From Tenacibaculum aiptasiae (GTDB lineage Bacteria; Bacteroidota; Bacteroidia; Flavobacteriales; Flavobacteriaceae), in the NCBI RefSeq assembly GCF_008806755.1, contig NZ_WAAU01000012.1:124220-188219 (forward strand): a stretch of DNA of 64,000 nucleotides. Direction: 5' to 3'. A model generated the notes under the pieces. That model searched no databases. It worked only from the letters and a program-made list of their open reading frames with translations, and had not been told where the DNA came from. This document shows positions 59,001 to 64,000 of the stretch, piece by piece. Made by a program: the position numbers and the translations under genes. Each line of letters starts with the position of its first letter. The first letter of the stretch is position 1.

Positions 59001-60482
59001 TTATCTTCTACTATAATTTGGTGCTTCTTTAGTAATTGCTACATCATGTGGGTGACTTTCGTTAATTCCACTTGCTGTAATACGGACAAATTTCCCTGTA
59101 TTTTTCAATGTCTCAATATCCTTTGCTCCACAGTATCCCATACCTGCACGTAAACCTCCTACAAACTGATGAATACTTTCTACCAACTCTCCTTTGTATG
59201 GTACTCGTCCAACAATTCCTTCTGGTACTAATTTTTTAATATCATCTTCTACATCTTGGAAATAACGATCTTTTGAACCTTGTTTCATTGCTTCTACTGA
59301 TCCCATTCCTCTATACGACTTGAATTTTCTTCCTTCGTAAATAATTGTTTCTCCTGGCGATTCTTTTGTTCCTGCTAATAAAGATCCTAACATAACACAA
59401 TCAGCTCCTGCTGCTATTGCTTTTGGAATATCACCTGTATAACGAATACCTCCATCTGCAATTACTGGTACTCCTGTTCCTTTAATCGCTGCTGCTACTT
59501 CTATAACTGCTGAGAATTGTGGAAATCCTACACCTGCAACTACTCTTGTTGTACAAATAGATCCTGGTCCTATTCCTACTTTTACGGCATCTGCCCCTGC
59601 TTCTACTAAATATTTTGCTGCTTCTGGTGTTGCTATATTTCCTACTACAACATCCAATTCTGGATATTTATTTTTTACTTCTTTCAATACCTTTACAACA
59701 CCTTGTGTATGTCCGTGAGCTGTATCGATAATTACGGCATCTACTCCTGCGTTTACTAATGCTTCTGTTCTTTCAACTGCATCGTGTGTTACTCCTAAAG
59801 CAGCTGCTACTCGTAAACGTCCATAACTATCTTTGTTTGCCGTAGGTTTTAAAGTAAGCTTTGTGATATCTCTAAAAGTAATTAAACCTACTAACTTATC
59901 GTTATCATTAACAACTGGTAACTTTTCAATCTTATTCTCTTGTAAAATTACTTCTGCTTCTTTTAATGAAGTTCCTTCTGCTACTGTAACTAAATTTTCT
60001 GAAGTCATTACTTCAACAATCGGACGCTCATTATTTTTCTCAAAACGTAAATCACGATTCGTTACAATTCCTATTAATTTTCCTGCTTCGTCTACAATTG
60101 GAATACCTCCAATTTTATGCTCACGCATTGCCTGTTTTGCATCTAAAACAATAGCATTTAACGATAAAGTAATTGGATCGATAATCATTCCACTCTCTGC
60201 ACGCTTTACTTTACGTACTTCTTGTGCTTGTTGAGCTATTGTCATATTTTTATGCAACACTCCTATTCCTCCCTCTCTAGCAATAGCAATAGCCATAGCT
60301 GATTCGGTTACCGTATCCATTGCAGCAGATACTATTGGAACATTTATCGTTATGTTTTTTGTGAATTTTGTTTGGATTGAAACTTCTCTTGGAAGCACTT
60401 CAGAGTAAGCCGGAACTAATAGTACGTCATCGTACGTTAAACCTTCGCCTACAAATTTTGATTGATGAGCTTGCATGTGCAA
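59001..60482 (-). CDS. guaB: IMP dehydrogenase
   Basis: The protein has 493 residues, a full-length IMPDH. It oxidises IMP to XMP with NAD, the committed step of guanine nucleotide synthesis. The N-terminal barrel opens [18 protein letters not shown]. Two CBS domains fill about 95-215 and give nucleotide regulation. The catalytic Cys310 is in GPGSICTTR, and the flap contains [10 protein letters not shown]. Met3 (60476) is an equally good start. It has its own promoter and terminator. Confidence 0.97.
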   Translation of the reverse strand: MHMQAHQSKFVGEGLTYDDVLLVPAYSEVLPREVSIQTKFTKNITINVPIVSAAMDTVTESAMAIAIAREGGIGVLHKNMTIAQQAQEVRKVKRAESGMIIDPITLSLNAIVLDAKQAMREHKIGGIPIVDEAGKLIGIVTNRDLRFEKNNERPIVEVMTSENLVTVAEGTSLKEAEVILQENKIEKLPVVNDNDKLVGLITFRDITKLTLKPTANKDSYGRLRVAAALGVTHDAVERTEALVNAGVDAVIIDTAHGHTQGVVKVLKEVKNKYPELDVVVGNIATPEAAKYLVEAGADAVKVGIGPGSICTTRVVAGVGFPQFSAVIEVAAAIKGTGVPVIADGGIRYTGDIPKAIAAGADCVMLGSLLAGTKESPGETIIYEGRKFKSYRGMGSVEAMKQGSKDRYFQDVEDDIKKLVPEGIVGRVPYKGELVESIHQFVGGLRAGMGYCGAKDIETLKNTGKFVRITASGINESHPHDVAITKEAPNYSRR

Positions 60483-60513
60483 TTAATTTAGTGTGTTGTT
60501 AATTAATTGCGTA

Positions 60514-60521
60514 CAAATATA
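60514..60521 (-). promoter_or_regulatory. -7 promoter box for guaB
   Basis: On the minus strand TATATTTG fits TAnnTTTG exactly and ends 31 bases before the first ATG. Confidence 0.55.
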
Positions 60522-60633
60522 CTATAAAAAAAGTGAACTTTATCTTTAAATTATAGTTAACAAAGCGTCTTTAGCTTTTCATTTTAAATAACTACAGATA
60601 AATTAGAGCTTTTTTTAATGTCCTTTCTCTTTT

Positions 60634-61359
60634 TTACATATTATCAAATAACTTTTTTACGTAAGACTCTTCTGGTTTTTCATGCACTTCCTTAGTACTT
60701 CCTTCTTGTAAAATGACACCTTGTTTTAATATGATAATTTTATCTGAAATAGTAATCGCATCTTTTATATCATGCGTTACAAAAATAGCTGTGGTATTTG
60801 TCTGTTTTATTATTTGTAGTATGTCTTTTCTTAATTGACTTCTTAAGATCACATCTAAATTACTAAATGGCTCATCCAATATTAAAAGTTCTGGTTTTGG
60901 AGCCAAGGCTCTAGCCAATGCTATACGTTGTTGTTGTCCTCCTGATAACTCGTGAGGATACCTTTTTTCCATTCCTGATAAACCTACCAATTTTAATACT
61001 TCTCTTACCCTTTCTTCCTTATTTTCTTGTTTAGAAAGTCCATATGCAATGTTTTTAAATATTGTAAGATGTGGAAACAACGCATAATCTTGGAATACCA
61101 TCCCAACATTTCTTTGTTGTGGTTCTATAAATACAGAATTAGAAGAAACAGTTGTATTATTTATTTCTATCTCTCCACTATCTAATGTTTCTAAACCTGC
61201 AATTAAACGTATTAAGGTTGTTTTTCCACTTCCACTTTCTCCTACTACTGCCAATACATTTCCTTTTTCTAAAGAAAAACTAACATTATTTAAAGCCTTT
61301 ACCTTACCTGAATTAAATGCTTTATGTAAATTTTGTATTGCTAATAATTTAGTACTCAT
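60634..61359 (-). CDS. fbpC: ferric iron ABC transporter ATP-binding protein (FbpC-type)
   Basis: The protein has 241 residues. It has Walker A VVGESGSGKTT, signature HELSGGQQQRIALARALA, Walker B LLILDEPFSNLD and switch VTHDIKDA. It lacks the C-terminal TOBE extension of some homologues, being about 100 residues shorter than a classical FbpC. It follows the permease gene by 2 bases and is the last gene of the iron transport operon. Confidence 0.88.
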   Translation of the reverse strand: MSTKLLAIQNLHKAFNSGKVKALNNVSFSLEKGNVLAVVGESGSGKTTLIRLIAGLETLDSGEIEINNTTVSSNSVFIEPQQRNVGMVFQDYALFPHLTIFKNIAYGLSKQENKEERVREVLKLVGLSGMEKRYPHELSGGQQQRIALARALAPKPELLILDEPFSNLDVILRSQLRKDILQIIKQTNTTAIFVTHDIKDAITISDKIIILKQGVILQEGSTKEVHEKPEESYVKKLFDNM

Positions 61360-61361
61360 TA

Positions 61362-62975
61362 CTATTCTTTAGAGATTAATCGATTTAAAAATAATACAGG
61401 GATAATTCCTGTTAGAATTATAAACAAAGAAGGCAGTGATGCTTCTGCTACTAATTCGTCACTTGCATATTCGTATGCTTTTACTGCTAGTGTGTTTATA
61501 CTATAAGGTTTTAAAATTAACGTTAAAGGTAATTCCTTCATAACATCAACAAACACTAAAATAAAGGCACTTAATATTACTGGTTTTAATAAAGGGAACT
61601 CTACTTTTTTGAAGGTATAAAAGTTTCCTTTTCCTAAAAGTTTTGAGGCTTCTGATAAAGACTTACCAAATTTTAAGGTACTTGCCTCAATTGGATTATA
61701 AGCTACCGCCATATAACGTACAATATACGCATATAATAATGCTATGATTGTTCCATTTAGTATAAAACCTATTTTATAATCTGCTACTTCTTTAAAAAAT
61801 GTTACCAACCATTTATCTAAAGAAAGAGTTGGTATTAAAACCCCTACTGCTATTACTGCTCCTGGAATTGCATAACCTAACACTCCTATTTTTGCGATGG
61901 GATTTAATAAAGCTAGTCGATTCCATTTTGTTAAGAATATTAATAACAACGCAAATACTACCGTTGCTAATGCTGCTATAATTGCAATTCCTAAACTCTG
62001 TAATGAAATAGTTATAAAACTTTGAGTAAATACATCTTCATAAGTTAAGTATGCCCAATACAACAATTGGAAAACGGGTAATAAAAAGCCAAACAAAACT
62101 GGTATAAAAGCTACCGTAAACAAAGCTACTTTTTTCTTAGCTGTACTTTGTTCTCTTTTTGCTTTCTGATGATTTCTGGTAGTATTTGAATACCCTATTC
62201 TTCTTCGCTGCCATTTTTCTAAACTAATTATTAGAAAAATAATCGCCACCAATATAGCTGATAAGTAAATTGCTGTTTCTGGCTCTTCTAATGAAAACCA
62301 TGCTCTAAAAATCCCTGTTGTAAATGTATTGATACCATAATATTTAGCTGCTCCATAGTCGTTTAAAACCTCCATTAATACCAAGGTAAGTCCGCCTATA
62401 AATGCTGGACGAGATAATGGCAATATCAATTTAAAAAAAGTTTTAAATTCTCCTGCTCCTAACAATTTTGAAGCTTCAATAATATTGTTTGATTGATTCA
62501 AGAAAAAAGCTCTAGAAGCTACATATACATATGGAAATAATGAAATACTTAAAACAAAAATAAGTCCAAGGTGATTCATTACATCTACCTTCACAGCAAA
62601 GAGTTTTTCAAAAACACCTCCATAATCAAAGATTCCTGCATAGGCATAAGCAGTAATATACGATGGTATGGCTAACGGTAAAATTAACAGCCATTCTAAC
62701 TGTTTTCGAAAAGGAAAAAAATATCTAGATACTGCATAAGCAGATGATATTCCAAATACTAATGTAAGAATGCTAGTTCCTAGAATTAACCAAAAAGAAT
62801 TTAGTAAATAATTTGGCAATAAATTAGCTACTAAATGGCTCCATGTTTCACCAGGTCCATAAAATAAATTAATAAAAATGGTAATTACTGGAACTGCTAT
62901 AAACAAAACAATGGTCAATAAAATTATTGACCATTTGTTTGTGTCTCTTTGTATGTTTTGTAACCTGTTTATCAC
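61362..62975 (-). CDS. fbpB: ferric iron ABC transporter permease (FbpB-type, fused double permease)
   Basis: The protein has 537 residues with about twelve membrane helices in two homologous halves. The EAA-type loops that contact the ATPase are visible as EASKLLGAGEFKTFFKLILPLS and EASKLLGKGNFYTFKKVEFP. This twin-domain form is typical of FbpB/FutB/ThiP-like importers. It lies between the ATPase gene (2 bases) and the binding-protein gene (36 bases). Confidence 0.9.
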   Translation of the reverse strand: MINRLQNIQRDTNKWSIILLTIVLFIAVPVITIFINLFYGPGETWSHLVANLLPNYLLNSFWLILGTSILTLVFGISSAYAVSRYFFPFRKQLEWLLILPLAIPSYITAYAYAGIFDYGGVFEKLFAVKVDVMNHLGLIFVLSISLFPYVYVASRAFFLNQSNNIIEASKLLGAGEFKTFFKLILPLSRPAFIGGLTLVLMEVLNDYGAAKYYGINTFTTGIFRAWFSLEEPETAIYLSAILVAIIFLIISLEKWQRRRIGYSNTTRNHQKAKREQSTAKKKVALFTVAFIPVLFGFLLPVFQLLYWAYLTYEDVFTQSFITISLQSLGIAIIAALATVVFALLLIFLTKWNRLALLNPIAKIGVLGYAIPGAVIAVGVLIPTLSLDKWLVTFFKEVADYKIGFILNGTIIALLYAYIVRYMAVAYNPIEASTLKFGKSLSEASKLLGKGNFYTFKKVEFPLLKPVILSAFILVFVDVMKELPLTLILKPYSINTLAVKAYEYASDELVAEASLPSLFIILTGIIPVLFLNRLISKE

Positions 62976-63011
62976 TAGGAATTATCTAATTTAAAACAAC
63001 AAAGGTATTGA

Positions 63012-64000
63012 TTATTTCCATTGAGCTGAATCAAAAACTAAAACAGCCTTTTTATTGTTTTCTCCTAACTTAGTTAACGATAAAGTATCTTCTTTAAATT
63101 CTCCCCAAGATTTTAATAAATCTGATGAAGCAACTTCTTTGTTTACTGGATACTCGTAATTAGCTTTTGCAAATACTTCTTGCGCTTCTTTACTTGCTAA
63201 AAACTCAATAAATTTAATTGCATTCGCTTTGTTTGGTGCATATTTAGCAACTCCTGCTCCACTTACATTGATGTGTGTTCCTCTATCTGCTTGATTAGGG
63301 AAAAATATTTTAATTCCCTCTCCAGCTTTTACTTCTTCTGGATTCTTTGAATTTAATAATTTACCAATATAGTATGTATTTACTACTGCTACATCTCCTT
63401 CACCAGCAACTACAGCTTTTACTTGGTCTCTATCATTTCCTTTTGGTGAACGTGCCATATTTGCTACCATTCCTTTAGCCCATTCTGTTGCTTTTTCTTC
63501 CCCAATGTTTGCTATAATTGAAGCTAATAATGATTGGTTATAAATATTTGACGAAGAACGAATTAATATTTTGTTTTTCCATTCATCATTTGTTAATGCC
63601 TCATAAGTAGATAATTCTTCTGGTTTTACTTTTTCTGGATTGTAAACAATTACACGTGCTCTTTTTGTTAAGGCAAACCAATTATTATCAGCATCTTTTA
63701 AATGTGCTGGAATTCTTTTATCTAAAAACTCAGAAGTAGCCGATTGTAACAATCCTTTATTCTTAGCTCTCACTAAACGTCCTGCATCTACAGTAATTAA
63801 TACATCTGCTGGAGATTGCTCTCCTTCTACCGTCATCTTTTGCATTAACTCATCTGCTTTTGCATTGACAACATTTACTTTAATTCCTGTTTCTTTTTCA
63901 AACTTGGCAAATAATTCTTGATCTGCTTTATAGTGACGGTGTGTGTAAACATTTACCACCTCTTGTTTTTTCTCTTCCTTCTTTTCTTCTTTTTTTTGCT
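63012..64000 (-). CDS. fbpA: ferric iron-binding periplasmic protein (FbpA/FutA-type), 5' end outside the window
   Basis: The frame is open to the window edge at 64000, so the N-terminus is missing. The visible part begins with a Lys/Glu-rich linker, then VVNVYTHRHYKADQELFAKF, the start of the class 2 iron-binding fold. TYYIGK carries the paired Tyr that bind Fe3+. A GTG at 63959 could be mistaken for a start, but the linker upstream continues in frame, as in lipoproteins with a charged linker after the Cys. It is the first gene of the iron transport operon. Confidence 0.88.
   Translation of the reverse strand, partial: QKKEEKKEEKKQEVVNVYTHRHYKADQELFAKFEKETGIKVNVVNAKADELMQKMTVEGEQSPADVLITVDAGRLVRAKNKGLLQSATSEFLDKRIPAHLKDADNNWFALTKRARVIVYNPEKVKPEELSTYEALTNDEWKNKILIRSSSNIYNQSLLASIIANIGEEKATEWAKGMVANMARSPKGNDRDQVKAVVAGEGDVAVVNTYYIGKLLNSKNPEEVKAGEGIKIFFPNQADRGTHINVSGAGVAKYAPNKANAIKFIEFLASKEAQEVFAKANYEYPVNKEVASSDLLKSWGEFKEDTLSLTKLGENNKKAVLVFDSAQWK

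Noticed and set aside
63012..63959. Treating the GTG at 63959 as the start of the iron-binding protein
   Set aside because: The frame stays open upstream to the window edge and encodes a Lys/Glu linker typical of lipoproteins, so the gene is cut by the window rather than starting there.

Overview
The window is a low-GC, gene-dense bacterial chromosome segment that I place in Bacteroidota, most likely a marine Flavobacteriaceae. Tenacibaculum or a close relative is a guess from gene content. The grounds are Bacteroidota-type promoter -7 boxes (TAnnTTTG) in front of many genes, weak Shine-Dalgarno signals, many lipoproteins with a Cys just after a short signal, LytTR and 7TM-type sensor systems, DUF4252 proteins beside an ECF sigma factor, and an ABC permease fused to an M1 peptidase. 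I saw no rRNA, tRNA, CRISPR array or intact transposase.

Layout. 0.1-2.6 kb: two exported proteins. 2.6-9.1 kb: an ABC exporter whose permease carries an M1 peptidase domain, divergent from a LytS/LytTR-type two-component pair. 9.2-19.3 kb: two tandem acyl-CoA ligases, an RluA-family pseudouridine synthase, an MFS carrier, an M48 protease, a hydrolase, MsrB, a DinB-like protein and an acetyltransferase. 19.3-23.5 kb: a four-gene set with an exported 34-residue SDYY-repeat protein, a histidine kinase, a degenerate kinase and a LytTR regulator. 23.6-26.6 kb: DinB-like protein, ffh and folD. 26.6-28.3 kb: a cholesterol-dependent-cytolysin-like lipoprotein next to a 460-base gene-free stretch. 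28.9-31.0 kb: an ECF sigma / membrane protein / two DUF4252 operon. 31.2-41.3 kb: S41 protease, DUF72, patatin, beta-propeller lipoprotein, two amidohydrolase-family genes, an RNA methyltransferase and a small membrane protein. 41.4 kb: an orphan double-glycine-leader peptide. 41.7-48.0 kb: a parE-orf-parC-racemase-mscS operon.

48.1-58.9 kb is an accessory block between the topoisomerase IV genes and guaB. It holds a tight eight-gene operon (small Cys-rich lipoprotein, voltage-gated-channel homologue with an odd filter, DUF4236, small membrane protein, TerB-like protein, four-helix coiled-coil membrane protein, VWA-like lipoprotein, small secreted protein). It also holds three near-identical terminator-promoter modules, a DUF1508 pseudogene, a TPR histidine kinase with a LuxR-type regulator, two paralogous acidic lipoproteins and a region packed with inverted repeats. 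This block is the best candidate for an undescribed system. 59.0-64.0 kb: guaB, then an Fbp-type ferric iron ABC transporter whose binding-protein gene runs off the window edge.

Several starts were moved inward because the longer reading frame would begin in a promoter, a terminator or ahead of an obvious signal peptide. All family assignments come from recognising motifs by eye; no database search was run.
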